Positions 9,387-16,924 of a DNA stretch of 23,554 nucleotides are shown in pieces. Numbering within the stretch: position 1 is the stretch's first letter; the number at the start of each line of letters is the position of its first letter. The notes under the pieces were generated by a model. It was not told the origin of the DNA, did not search any database, and was given only the letters and a program-made list of their open reading frames with translations. The position numbers and the translations under genes were made by a program. Origin of the DNA: UBA1367 sp040268355 (GTDB lineage: Bacteria; Actinomycetota; Coriobacteriia; Coriobacteriales; Atopobiaceae); NCBI GenBank assembly GCA_040268355.1, contig JAWRIT010000074.1, positions 1 through 23,554 on the forward strand, written 5' to 3'.

Positions 9387-9454
9387 TGGCATGACGATGG
9401 GCGCACGGCACATGAACAATCACGGCTTGGTCGCCGCGAGGTTAGGAGCGAGCG

Positions 9455-11464
9455 ATGGCGAATAGGGTCCTTGGCGGACGCTACACGGTCCAGGACAGAA
9501 TTGGCACGGGAGGCATGGCCATCGTGTACCGGGGCCTCGACGAGGTGCTTGGGCGCACGGTCGCCATCAAGACCATGCTGCCGCAGTACGCGGCGGACCC
9601 CTCCTTTGCCGCACGGTTCAAGCAGGAGGCGCAGGCGGCTGCGGCCCTGCAGAGCCCCTACATCGTCTCGGTCTATGACTGGGGCAAGGACGGCGACACC
9701 TACTACATCGTCATGGAATACCTGCGCGGAACCGACCTCAAGAGCGGCATCCGTCGGCACGGGGCCCTGGAGTGCAAGAAGGTCGCACAGATCGGCTCCC
9801 AGATCGCCCAGGCGCTCTCCGTCGCGCACCGTCACGAGATCATCCACCGCGACATCAAGCCGCAGAACATCATGGTGCAGCCCGACGGCAACATCAAGGT
9901 GATGGACTTTGGCATCGCGCGCGCAAAGAACAGCCACCTCACCACCGACAACTCGGTGCTGGGAACGGCCCACTACGTCTCCCCCGAGCAGACCCAGGGT
10001 AAGGAGCTCGGGCCCACCACCGACATCTACTCGCTGGGCATCGTGATGTACGAGGCCGCGACCGGCAAGGTGCCCTTCCAGGGCGACGATGCCATCTCGG
10101 TGGCGCTCAAGCAGGTCAACGAGCAGCCCGAGCCTCCCAGCAAGATCAATGCCAACGTTGACCCGTCGCTCGAGGCCATCATCCTCAAGTGCATGCAAAA
10201 GGACCCGGACGACCGCTTCCAGACCGCCGACGAGCTCTACCACGTGCTGCGCGACTACATGGCGGGACGCGTGCAGGCCGTGAATGCCGCGACCTCGGTG
10301 CTCGCGGCGGCCGTCACCACCAAGGTCGACGCAGAGAACAAGCCCCTCAACGCCAACGATCCCAGCGTGACGTCGCGCACCAAGACCCGTGTCGCGGCGC
10401 GCCCCAAGCCCACGACGACGGCGGAGAACGCGAAGCGTCAAGCAGATGAGCGCAACCGCAAGGCAAAGCGTCGACGCTCGTTCACCATGATCGGCTTTCT
10501 TCTGCTCATAGCCGCCATCGGGACGGCAGTGGCGCTCTACCTGAACGGGCTCGGCGCCACACGGGCCGTACCGAACCTGCTCGACAAGACCCAGCAGGAG
10601 GCTCTGGCCACCATCGAGGAGTCGGACTTCTTCGAGCGTGGCGAGGTGACGGAGGACTACTCGTCCACCGTCGAGGAGGGCCATGTCATCAGCCAGAACC
10701 CGGTTGGCGGCACCAACGCCGAACGGGGCACGGCCATCGACATCGTCGTATCGAAGGGCGAGGAGCCCAAGGAGGAGGTCGAGGTGCCGTCCCTCCGGGG
10801 GCTGACGCCCGCGGAGGCCCAGGCCGAGCTCGAGAAGGTGGGCCTTGTGGCCAAGAACGGCGACTCGGTCTATGACAACGAGATCGAGGCGGGCAACGTG
10901 GCCACCCAGAGCCCTGACGCAGGCACGACCGTCAAAGAGGGCGACACCGTCACGTACCACCTCTCCAAGGGCGTCGAGATGGTCGAGATCCCCAATGTCG
11001 TTGGGTCCTACGAGTCCACCGCGGTGGCGGCGCTCGAGGAGCAGGGCTTTGTGGCCGACACCAGCTATTCCTACAGCAACACCTATGACAAGGGCATCGT
11101 CATGGAGCAGACGCGGACGGGGAAGGCCGACAAGGGATCGACGATCGGCATCGTCGTCTCCTCCGGCCCAGAGAGCATCGAGGTACCCAGTGTGGTCGGC
11201 CAGGACCAGGCGACCGCGACCGAGACCCTGCAGAACGCGGGATTCACGGTGAACGTGGTGACCACGCAGAGCGACGAGCCCGCGGGACAGGTCATCGACC
11301 AGAGCGTCTACGGAAGCATCGGCGCTGACGCCGATCGCACCATCACCATCTATGTGTCGAGCGGTCCAAGCTCCAACACGAACCCTGGTGGCGGTGACAA
11401 CGGTGGCGACAACAATGGTGGCACCGGTGACGATGCGAACACGGGTGACAACTCCGGCGGCTAG
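9455..11464 (+). CDS. pknB: PknB-type Ser/Thr protein kinase with four PASTA domains
   Basis: A 669-residue transmembrane receptor kinase that senses muropeptides or lipid II outside and phosphorylates wall-synthesis and division proteins inside. The kinase domain has GTGGMAIVY, VAIK with K39, a canonical HRDIKPQN (H131, R132, D133), DFG from D151, YVSPEQ and DIYSLGIVMYE. A basic juxtamembrane stretch precedes one helix at about 343-363. Four PASTA repeats follow, beginning near residues 370, 442, 510 and 575. The last 30 residues are a Gly/Asn/Asp-rich low-complexity tail. The start ATG at 9455 has AGGAG 9 nt upstream. The 68-nt gap before it is the largest inside the operon. It is an RD kinase, in contrast with the first gene, and probably ends the transcript. 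Confidence 0.96.
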   Translation: MANRVLGGRYTVQDRIGTGGMAIVYRGLDEVLGRTVAIKTMLPQYAADPSFAARFKQEAQAAAALQSPYIVSVYDWGKDGDTYYIVMEYLRGTDLKSGIRRHGALECKKVAQIGSQIAQALSVAHRHEIIHRDIKPQNIMVQPDGNIKVMDFGIARAKNSHLTTDNSVLGTAHYVSPEQTQGKELGPTTDIYSLGIVMYEAATGKVPFQGDDAISVALKQVNEQPEPPSKINANVDPSLEAIILKCMQKDPDDRFQTADELYHVLRDYMAGRVQAVNAATSVLAAAVTTKVDAENKPLNANDPSVTSRTKTRVAARPKPTTTAENAKRQADERNRKAKRRRSFTMIGFLLLIAAIGTAVALYLNGLGATRAVPNLLDKTQQEALATIEESDFFERGEVTEDYSSTVEEGHVISQNPVGGTNAERGTAIDIVVSKGEEPKEEVEVPSLRGLTPAEAQAELEKVGLVAKNGDSVYDNEIEAGNVATQSPDAGTTVKEGDTVTYHLSKGVEMVEIPNVVGSYESTAVAALEEQGFVADTSYSYSNTYDKGIVMEQTRTGKADKGSTIGIVVSSGPESIEVPSVVGQDQATATETLQNAGFTVNVVTTQSDEPAGQVIDQSVYGSIGADADRTITIYVSSGPSSNTNPGGGDNGGDNNGGTGDDANTGDNSGG

Positions 11465-11490
11465 GCGGCGGTGAAACACGCGCCATGAAG

Positions 11491-11532
11491 CGACGCCCGG
11501 ACACGGGGCAAAGACCTTGTGTCCGGGCGTCG
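11491..11532 (+). terminator. Strong hairpin after pknB
   Basis: A perfect 14-bp stem (CGACGCCCGGACAC at 11491-11504 pairs with 11519-11532) with a 14-nt loop starts 27 nt after the pknB stop. The T tract after it is poor (TTGTGTGC), with CCCTTTTG about 10 nt further on. It is very likely the operon end, though perhaps not a textbook intrinsic terminator. Confidence 0.65.
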
Positions 11533-11632
11533 TTGTGTGCGGACCCTTTTGTCTGGACCTGTCCAAGCTGGCTGCGTGAGGCTCTTCCGTCACGTCTGGG
11601 AACCACACCCGACACGCGCGCAGTCACAGACA

Positions 11633-11677
11633 CCCTGAGCGACGCTCGGGGCTGGGCTCATCCTTGCGGCCCAAGGA
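11633..11677 (-). terminator. Hairpins after the EIIB gene
   Basis: Read on the minus strand after the EIIB stop, TCCTTG-GGCCG-CAAGGA (11677-11661) forms a 6-bp stem. A second GC-rich dyad, GAGC-GTC-GCTC flanked by CCC/GGG, follows at 11650-11633. Neither has a real T run. The position between converging operons suggests transcript ends here, at modest confidence. Confidence 0.4.
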
Positions 11678-11683
11678 CAAGCG

Positions 11684-11965
11684 CTATCCCAGCTTTTCGG
11701 CTAGCTTCCGCTCAAGCTCGTCCTTGTCAAGGATGTTATCCAAGACAACCTTGCGCTCGTCGGGGATGCTGTCGACAAAGGCGTCCAGATCCCCTCCCAC
11801 GACAAAGAGGTCGGCCGCGTCGGGGTTGATGTCGGAGATGGTCGTGTGGTCGACCCGAATCTCAGGATGACCGAGCTTCTTGACCACCTCTTCTATGTTC
11901 ATATGGACGATGAGGCTCGAACCAAGACCAGAGCCGCACGCGCACATGATGCTGTTGACTGCCAT
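11684..11965 (-). CDS. ulaB: PTS EIIB component, ascorbate (UlaB/SgaB) family
   Basis: A 93-residue cytoplasmic phosphocarrier. It should accept a phosphoryl group from the EIIA of this operon on a cysteine and pass it to the incoming sugar held by the EIIC. The N-terminal phosphocysteine loop is plain: CGSGLGSS, with C10 the likely active residue and an unusual second cysteine at C8. Length and layout are typical of small stand-alone EIIB proteins. It is the last gene of the minus-strand operon, 88 nt after the EIIC stop, with its own AAAGGA Shine-Dalgarno site. The gap before it is wider than the EIIA-EIIC gap and contains a repeated CGAGCG element. The ascorbate label is family-level only; the true substrate could be another sugar acid or pentitol. 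Confidence 0.9.
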   Translation of the reverse strand: MAVNSIMCACGSGLGSSLIVHMNIEEVVKKLGHPEIRVDHTTISDINPDAADLFVVGGDLDAFVDSIPDERKVVLDNILDKDELERKLAEKLG

Positions 11966-12053
11966 GACGAGATCCTTTCGTGTCGTTGTTCTTTCGTCGA
12001 GCGCCGCACGAGCGTCGGATGCAGGCCGTTATAGCACCGTCATGCCGCCATCC

Positions 12054-13502
12054 CTATGCGGCGGCGTCCTCCTTCTTAGGCAGGACGACACTGATGATAA
12101 TGGGGATGAGGAAGCAGGCGACCGAGATGAGCAGCAGGGGCATGCCGTGAACGGTGTTGGCGATATTGCCAAACACAAGCGCCATGGCCGAGAAGTCGGC
12201 GTCAGAGAACGTGGCGCCCGTGAAGCCCATGGTCGTAAAGACCGGCATGACCAACGCGGGCAAGAACGTGATCAGCAGGCCATGCACGAACGAGCCCAGC
12301 ACGCAGCCCTTGATGCCACCCTCGGCGTTCCCGAACACGCCTGCCGTGGCGCCGCAGAAGAAGTGGGGCACGACGCCAGGAAGAATCAGGGCTATGGGCA
12401 CGAGGTTTGAGTTGATGACGCCCAGCAGGGCCAGGCCGACCACGCCGCCGACGAACGAGACGAGAAAGCCGATGAGCACGGCGTTCGGGGCGTAAGGGAA
12501 GACGACCGGGCAGTCGATGGCGGGCATGGCACCAGGAACGAGGCGCTCGGCGATGCCCTTGAAGGCGGGGACGATCTCGCCGATGATCAGGCGGACGCCG
12601 GACAGAATGACGTAGACGCCACCGGCAAAGCTCATGCCACGGACGAGGGTCCACACGATCCAGTTGGTCGGCGTCTCGGTCCCAATGTTGAGCAGGTCCA
12701 AACAATGGGAGAGGCCCGCCGCCTCGGCGGCCTCGACCGTGGTGATCCCGGCATCGAGCAGACCGCGTCCCAGGACGGCGACCCCGGTGACAACCAGGAA
12801 GAACAGCATCATGGTGATGGAGATGGAGACGGTCGTGTCACGCAGGAAGACCAGCCGCTTGGGGAAGTTGATCTTCTCGGTGGAGTTGTCTGCGTCGGCG
12901 GAGAACAGCTTGGCAACCTGAGCGGAGAGGAAGTACCCCAGTCCGCCGAAGTGCCCCAAGGACACGCCGTCGCTCTTGGTGATCTTGCGCATGGTCGGAT
13001 GGCAGATGGCCGGAGAGATGGTCATGACCAGGCTCAGCAGACAACCGCCAGCCAGGTAGAGCGGCCAGCCAGAAAGGCCGCCCAGGGCCAGGATGATGGC
13101 GAGCATGCAGGCCATGTACAGCGTGTGATGCCCGGTGAGGAAGATGTAGCTGAAGCGGCTGAAGCGGGCGAGCACGACGTTCAGCACCATGCCAAGGGCC
13201 ATGATGATGGCCGAAGCCTGGCCGAAGTCCTGAAGCGCCATGGAGACGACCGCCTCATTGTTGGGGACGACGCCCTGCATCTGGAAGGCGTAGTTGAACA
13301 GGTCGCCAAAGGCGAGCAGCGAGCCGCTCTGCAGGAAGTCCGCGCCGGCGGAGAGCACCAAAAAGCCAACGGTGGTCTTGATGGTCCCCTTGACGACGTC
13401 CTCCGCAGGCTTGCCCTGCAGCAGAAGCCCTGTGAGGGCGAGCAGGCCCACCAGAATCGACGGCGTTGACAGGATGTTGATGATAAAGCCAAGTACTGCC
13501 AT
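12054..13502 (-). CDS. ulaA: PTS EIIC permease, ascorbate (UlaA/SgaT) family
   Basis: A polytopic permease of 482 residues, the membrane channel of an EIIA-EIIB-EIIC system. It matches the UlaA/SgaT family in several stretches: VKGTIKTTVGFLVL near the N-terminus, LTGHH, ERLVPGAMPAIDC, YAPNAVLIGF, and LPGVVPHFFCGATAGVFGN. The start is the ATG at 13500-13502 with GAGGAAGGG just upstream. A longer frame back to 13562 would run over the end of the EIIA gene and is not needed. Transcription runs from the EIIA gene, whose stop lies 37 nt upstream. No enzyme of the L-ascorbate pathway (UlaD/E/F/G-like) is nearby, so the transported compound cannot be named from this window. Confidence 0.94.
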   Translation of the reverse strand: MAVLGFIINILSTPSILVGLLALTGLLLQGKPAEDVVKGTIKTTVGFLVLSAGADFLQSGSLLAFGDLFNYAFQMQGVVPNNEAVVSMALQDFGQASAIIMALGMVLNVVLARFSRFSYIFLTGHHTLYMACMLAIILALGGLSGWPLYLAGGCLLSLVMTISPAICHPTMRKITKSDGVSLGHFGGLGYFLSAQVAKLFSADADNSTEKINFPKRLVFLRDTTVSISITMMLFFLVVTGVAVLGRGLLDAGITTVEAAEAAGLSHCLDLLNIGTETPTNWIVWTLVRGMSFAGGVYVILSGVRLIIGEIVPAFKGIAERLVPGAMPAIDCPVVFPYAPNAVLIGFLVSFVGGVVGLALLGVINSNLVPIALILPGVVPHFFCGATAGVFGNAEGGIKGCVLGSFVHGLLITFLPALVMPVFTTMGFTGATFSDADFSAMALVFGNIANTVHGMPLLLISVACFLIPIIISVVLPKKEDAAA

Positions 13503-13539
13503 GATCCCTTCCTCTCTAACTAGACTCCGGATGCGTTGC

Positions 13540-13986
13540 TTAGGAACTGATGAACAGGTCATACACCTCGTCGGCAGACGAGGCGGTGGCGAGCCGCTCG
13601 ATGCTTGCGGGGTCCGAGAACATCTGGGCGAGCTCCCGCATCACGTCGATGTGACTGTTCGCGTCGGTGGCCGCGAGCGTGACGAGGACGCGAACCGGAC
13701 TGTCCCCCTCCCTGAAGACGACGCCCTCCTGACTGATGGTCACCGCCAGCTGTCGCTCGATGACGCCCTGGTCGGGGCGAGCGTGGAGCAGGGCGAGGTC
13801 GGGGGCGAGCACGAAGTACGGACCATACGTCTCGGCGTTCTCGATAATGCCGTCGATGTAGGCTGGCGTCACGCAGCCGTCGTCCACAAGGGGTTGCACG
13901 GCCACATGCACCGCATCACGCCAGTCCTTGCAGCGCGCAACGACTTGCACGTTGTCACGCTTGAGCATCGTAGCGATTTGACCCAT
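13540..13986 (-). CDS. PTS EIIA component, mannitol/fructose-type fold (ascorbate-system EIIA)
   Basis: A 148-residue cytoplasmic protein of the PTS_EIIA_2 family that takes phosphate from HPr and hands it to the EIIB. The phosphorylated histidine is H68 in LALLHARPDQGV, the usual signature position. It is the first gene of the operon and is divergent from the DeoR-type regulator. The start is the ATG at 13984-13986 with AAGGGAAGGG upstream; a GTG at 14007 would put that purine run inside the gene. In E. coli the matching subunit is UlaC. No regulatory PRD or helix-turn-helix domain is attached. Confidence 0.92.
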   Translation of the reverse strand: MGQIATMLKRDNVQVVARCKDWRDAVHVAVQPLVDDGCVTPAYIDGIIENAETYGPYFVLAPDLALLHARPDQGVIERQLAVTISQEGVVFREGDSPVRVLVTLAATDANSHIDVMRELAQMFSDPASIERLATASSADEVYDLFISS

Positions 13987-14237
13987 GGCACCCTTCCCTT
14001 CTCGCACGTCCCTTCATCTGATGGTGTGCTCCTGTTCGAGCAGGTTAGGGACATGGTACTACAGGTTTTTCCAGTTTTTACCGCCGTTCTTTCCAAGTTT
14101 CGGGATCTATCTGGAATAGTGGTCTTGGCGGTCCTTGCATGACCCCAAAACAGGCAGACTCAGAGGCGGCAAAGGCTGCGCTGGCCTATCATGATGTAAA
14201 TCAAAGCAGCCATTGTTCCAACCACGAGGGAGAGCCG
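13987..14237. promoter_or_regulatory. Divergent control region between the PTS operon and its DeoR-type regulator
   Basis: This 251-nt non-coding gap should hold both promoters and the regulator's binding sites. I see three T-rich direct-repeat-like units at 14065-14095 (GTTTTTCCA, GTTTTTACC, GTTCTTTCCA). There is also a near-palindrome CCTGTTCGAGCAGG at 14031-14044 and a dyad GGTC-CTTGCAT-GACC at 14130-14144. TATCAT at 14187-14192 may be the -10 box for the regulator gene. None of these is proven, and I could not fix a -35/-10 pair for the PTS side. Confidence 0.45.
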
Positions 14238-15038
14238 ATGCTGCCGCACGAGCGTCGAGACGACATCTTGCACCTGATCGAGCAAGACGGGCACGTGGAG
14301 GTGAACGATCTTGTGCGGCGCTACGACGTGAGCGTCGACAGCATCCGCAAGGATCTGCAACGTCTGAGCAAGGAGGGTCGGTGTCGGCGCGTCTACGGTG
14401 GCGCGGTGCGCATCGAGCGCTCCTCCTTCGTAGACGAGCGTCCCTATTTCTTGGACGCCCCTGCGCCTGAGCAGGATGACGACGCGCTTGGTCGGCTTGC
14501 GGTGGCACAGCGCGCCTACGTGGAGATCGACGACGGCGACACCGTCTTTCTCGACGTGTCACGCACCAACGTCCTGCTCGCACGCCTCATTGCCAACGGT
14601 GGCAAGCGTGTCGTGCTCACCACCAACATGATCGACGTCCTCAGGGAGGTCTCCGACCACGCGAACGTCACGGCACTCGGGACGGGAGGCTACCTCAATG
14701 ACGACCTCAACGGCTTCATTGGCTCGGCGACGGTAAGCCTCATCGAGCCACTGCTGTTCAACAAGGCCTTCGTTGGCGCGAGTGGGATAGACGTCGACCG
14801 CTGCTCGGTCATGGCACACAGCTTTGACGATGGGGCGGTCAAGAGCCGTGTGGTGCAGAACGCGTCGTACAAGTTCCTCATGGCCAACGCCGGCAAGTTC
14901 GAGCGCGGGGGGATGTACCGCTTCGCCTCCATCACCGACTTCTCGGCCATTATCACTGACACGCGCGACCCGTCCATACTGGAGAAGCTCCAGCGCTACG
15001 GCATCCCCGCGCTTCAGGCCACACGTCCTGAGACGTAG
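14238..15038 (+). CDS. DeoR-family transcriptional regulator
   Basis: A 266-residue regulator with the standard two-part layout. An N-terminal helix-turn-helix (about 1-57; RRDDILHLIEQDGHVEVNDL, then VSVDSIRKDLQRLSKEG and YGGA) is followed by a DeoR C-terminal sugar-phosphate sensor domain (about 75-255). It is divergent from the ascorbate-type PTS operon and most likely represses it until a phosphorylated sugar binds, as UlaR does in E. coli. The sensor domain departs from the family consensus: where DSSKFG is usual, it reads ANAGKFE. The effector may therefore be different. The start is ATG 14238 after GAGGGAGAG. Confidence 0.93.
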   Translation: MLPHERRDDILHLIEQDGHVEVNDLVRRYDVSVDSIRKDLQRLSKEGRCRRVYGGAVRIERSSFVDERPYFLDAPAPEQDDDALGRLAVAQRAYVEIDDGDTVFLDVSRTNVLLARLIANGGKRVVLTTNMIDVLREVSDHANVTALGTGGYLNDDLNGFIGSATVSLIEPLLFNKAFVGASGIDVDRCSVMAHSFDDGAVKSRVVQNASYKFLMANAGKFERGGMYRFASITDFSAIITDTRDPSILEKLQRYGIPALQATRPET

Positions 15039-15072
15039 GCGGTAAGCGTCCGCGGCGAGCGGCGCAATGCAA

Positions 15073-15104
15073 GCAGGCCAGCAGCGTCCTCGCCACTGGC
15101 CTGC
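15073..15104. terminator. Hairpin between the DeoR gene and tRNA-Arg
   Basis: A perfect 9-bp stem, GCAGGCCAG (15073-15081) with CTGGCCTGC (15096-15104), sits in the short gap where the regulator (plus strand) and the tRNA (minus strand) converge. It lacks a T run on either side. It could end both transcripts. Confidence 0.4.
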
Positions 15105-15112
15105 GGAAGTTC

Positions 15113-15188
15113 TGGTGCCCTCGGACGGATTCGAACCGCCGACACCCGCTTTAGGAGAGCGGTGCTCTATCCCCTGAGCTACGAGGGC
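15113..15188 (-). tRNA. tRNA-Arg (anticodon CCT)
   Basis: A 76-nt gene with encoded CCA. The acceptor stem GCCCTCG pairs with CGAGGGC. The D arm is GCTC-AGGGGATA-GAGC, the anticodon arm CCGCT-CTCCTAA-AGCGG with CCT at positions 34-36, and the T arm GGCGG-TTCGAAT-CCGTC. It reads the rare arginine codon AGG. Confidence 0.97.
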
Positions 15189-15200
15189 ATGTGCGCACAC

Positions 15201-15209
15201 ATTCTAGCA
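15201..15209 (-). promoter_or_regulatory. Extended -10 promoter for tRNA-Arg
   Basis: On the minus strand TGCTAGAAT is an extended -10 element ending 12 nt before the tRNA. No clear -35 hexamer is seen, as is usual for extended -10 promoters. Confidence 0.5.
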
Positions 15210-15257
15210 CCTCTCAGGTCCCGCTGCGCCGCCCGGACCGATCACGTCGACCAAGCC

Positions 15258-15890
15258 CTACTTGTCACCCTCGTGCTCGGCGATGAGCTTTCTCTTGCGA
15301 CGCAGCGTCATGCTCGCCGCCTGCTCGCTCGCCTTCTTGCGCAGCGGGCGAATCTTGACCAGGTCGAAGATGAAGTCGCCGATGATGATCACGTAGGCGG
15401 CCACCATCAGAGCGATGCACGCCGCCATGAGCACCTGGGACTCGTTTCCCGTGTTCTGCATGTAGGTCATGAGGCCCCACGAGCCGAGGGTGCATGCCAC
15501 ACCCACACCCATCAGGATGTACCAGAGGCGCTGGAAACGCTGGTACCCCGGCTGCTGCTTCAGCAGGATCTGGCTTGCCTCGAACTCGATGCCCTCTTCG
15601 GTGCGACGCTTGTCGCGGGCTGCCTTCTTCTCCTCACGGCTGAGCTTCTTCTTGCCGCTGCCGGAGCGCTCCGCAGACCCGCTGGTGCGCACCGTCCCCG
15701 CCACCTCGCGGCTGGGCCGTGCGCGGGCGGCCGAGCGCTTGGAGAATCCTGTCGCGCTGGCGCTCGCCTCGTCCTGTCCGGGCGTGGCGGACCCGTCAAC
15801 CTCCTTCGCTCCCCGCTTGCCTGCGGATGGCAGCGACCCGGCCTCCTCGGCCTCTTCCCGCGCGCCCCTAATGGTGTCAATGAGTGACAT
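15258..15890 (-). CDS. Hypothetical membrane protein with two TM helices, coupled to purC
   Basis: I do not recognise this 210-residue protein. The first 100 residues are highly charged and Ser/Ala/Lys/Arg-rich, probably disordered, with a basic run GKKKLSREEKKAARDKRR near 79-96. Two hydrophobic helices follow (about 122-144 and 151-177), joined by a short loop. A strongly basic tail (LRRKRKL) completes it, so both ends should face the cytoplasm. The start ATG at 15888-15890 lies 2 nt after the purC stop, and GGAG at the end of purC serves as Shine-Dalgarno; a longer open frame upstream is purC read out of frame. Co-translation with purC may reflect gene packing rather than a role in purine synthesis. 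Confidence 0.8.
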   Translation of the reverse strand: MSLIDTIRGAREEAEEAGSLPSAGKRGAKEVDGSATPGQDEASASATGFSKRSAARARPSREVAGTVRTSGSAERSGSGKKKLSREEKKAARDKRRTEEGIEFEASQILLKQQPGYQRFQRLWYILMGVGVACTLGSWGLMTYMQNTGNESQVLMAACIALMVAAYVIIIGDFIFDLVKIRPLRKKASEQAASMTLRRKRKLIAEHEGDK

Positions 15891-15892
15891 GC

Positions 15893-16771
15893 CTACTCCA
15901 TCGTCTTGAATTCGGAACCAGTGATGATCTGGTACGCCTCCTGATAGCGCGCCGACGTCCCCTCGATGACCGACGCCGGCAGATGCGGCGCCTCGCCGGT
16001 CATGTCCCAGTTGTCCTTGAGCCAGTCGCGCACGTACTGCTTGTCGTAGCTCGGCTGCACCACGCCCTCCTCGTAGCCCTCCTGCGGCCAGAAGCGACTG
16101 GAGTCCGGAGTCAGGCACTCGTCGATGAGGGTGAGCCGACCGTCGATGATGCCGAACTCGAACTTGGTGTCCGCAATGATGATGCCGCGCGTGGCGGCGT
16201 AGTCTGCCGCCGCATTGTAGATGGCGAGCGACGCCTCGCGAAGCTGTTCGACCATCTCCCGCCCCACGATGTCAGCGCAGCGCTCGAAAGAGATGTTCTC
16301 GTCGTGCTCGCCCTGCTCCGCCTTGGTCGACGGAGTGAAGATGGCCTCGGGCAGCTTCGACGCCTCGCGCAGGCCGGCAGGAAGCTTGATCCCGCACACG
16401 GTGCCATCGAGGTCATAGGTCTTCTTGCCGCTTCCGGTGAGATATCCCCGCACGATGCACTCAATGGGCACCGGCTGCGCCTTCTTGACCAGCATGGAGC
16501 GGCCGCGCAGATAGGCCGCGGAAGACCGGAACTGCTCGGGATAGTCCGCAACGTTCATCGAGATGAGGTGGTTGGGGATGATGTCCGCAAAGCGCTCGAA
16601 CCAGAAGGCGGAGATGCGCGTCAGGATCTCGCCCTTGTGCGGGATCTCGTCGGGCAGGATGAAGTCGAACGCGCTGATGCGATCGCTCGCCACCATCAGA
16701 AGGCTGTCGCCGCAATCGTAGAGGTCGCGGACCTTGCCATGGGAGTCGGGCCGTAGGTCGATGGGGCTCAT
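15893..16771 (-). CDS. purC: Phosphoribosylaminoimidazole-succinocarboxamide synthase (SAICAR synthetase)
   Basis: This enzyme catalyses the ATP-dependent joining of aspartate to CAIR, giving SAICAR in de novo purine synthesis. The 292 residues carry the family blocks in order: GKVRDLYD near the N-terminus, SDRISAFD, VPIECIVRGYLTGSG, DTKFEFG, and DECLTPDSSRFW. The length fits the longer, single-domain form of the enzyme. The start ATG at 16769-16771 follows GAAAGGA. It has a plausible promoter of its own, and the unknown two-TM gene follows it 2 nt later. purB, which acts in the next step of the same pathway, lies about 4 kb away on the same strand. Confidence 0.97.
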   Translation of the reverse strand: MSPIDLRPDSHGKVRDLYDCGDSLLMVASDRISAFDFILPDEIPHKGEILTRISAFWFERFADIIPNHLISMNVADYPEQFRSSAAYLRGRSMLVKKAQPVPIECIVRGYLTGSGKKTYDLDGTVCGIKLPAGLREASKLPEAIFTPSTKAEQGEHDENISFERCADIVGREMVEQLREASLAIYNAAADYAATRGIIIADTKFEFGIIDGRLTLIDECLTPDSSRFWPQEGYEEGVVQPSYDKQYVRDWLKDNWDMTGEAPHLPASVIEGTSARYQEAYQIITGSEFKTME

Positions 16772-16802
16772 GGGCGTCCTTTCATGCCGCTGCGCATACG
16801 TA

Positions 16803-16815
16803 GGCTATTGTAGCC
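16803..16815 (-). promoter_or_regulatory. Candidate purC promoter inside a small palindrome
   Basis: GGCTA-TTG-TAGCC is a perfect 5-3-5 inverted repeat. On the minus strand its centre is TACAAT, a good -10 box, 35 nt upstream of purC. No obvious -35 sequence is present. The palindrome could be a regulator site. Confidence 0.4.
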
Positions 16816-16849
16816 GAGCCCTGAGTGCTCCGCTGCGCCCATGACAGGC

Positions 16850-16879
16850 AAAAAAGGGGCTCTGTGGTCCACCTGGAGC
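16850..16879 (-). terminator. Possible terminator after the sensor kinase gene
   Basis: On the minus strand six T residues (16855-16850) follow GC-rich sequence. Only a weak GCTC/GAGC dyad (16879-16876 with 16862-16859) sits directly before them. Further GC-rich dyads lie upstream. The T run suggests an end of the regulator/kinase transcript. Confidence 0.35.
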
Positions 16880-16924
16880 GGCGCCTCGCGCCCATATCCC
16901 ACCGGGGCGCGCGGCGGCGCTGGC

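Noticed and set aside
7518..9419. Long minus-strand open frame (633 codons) opposite the RodA-PBP fusion
   Set aside because: Same shadow effect; no recognisable domain and no ribosome site.
9254..11608. A very long open frame (784 codons) on the minus strand opposite pknB
   Set aside because: Its composition is His/Arg/Gly/Asp-rich with no motif, and it runs antisense to a textbook PknB. It is a by-product of GC-rich third codon positions.
11970..12053. Repeated CGAGCG elements and TATAAC in the EIIC-EIIB gap as an internal promoter or operator
   Set aside because: The repeats are too short for this GC content and no -35/-10 pair can be fixed.
14191..14208. Possible catabolite-responsive (cre-like) element before the DeoR gene
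   Set aside because: TGTAAATCAAAGCA matches only the outer TG..AA..CA positions and lacks the central CG.
15217..15239. GGTCC/GGACC dyad after the two-TM gene as a terminator
   Set aside because: No T run and only a 5-bp stem; it also lies just upstream of the tRNA-Arg promoter.
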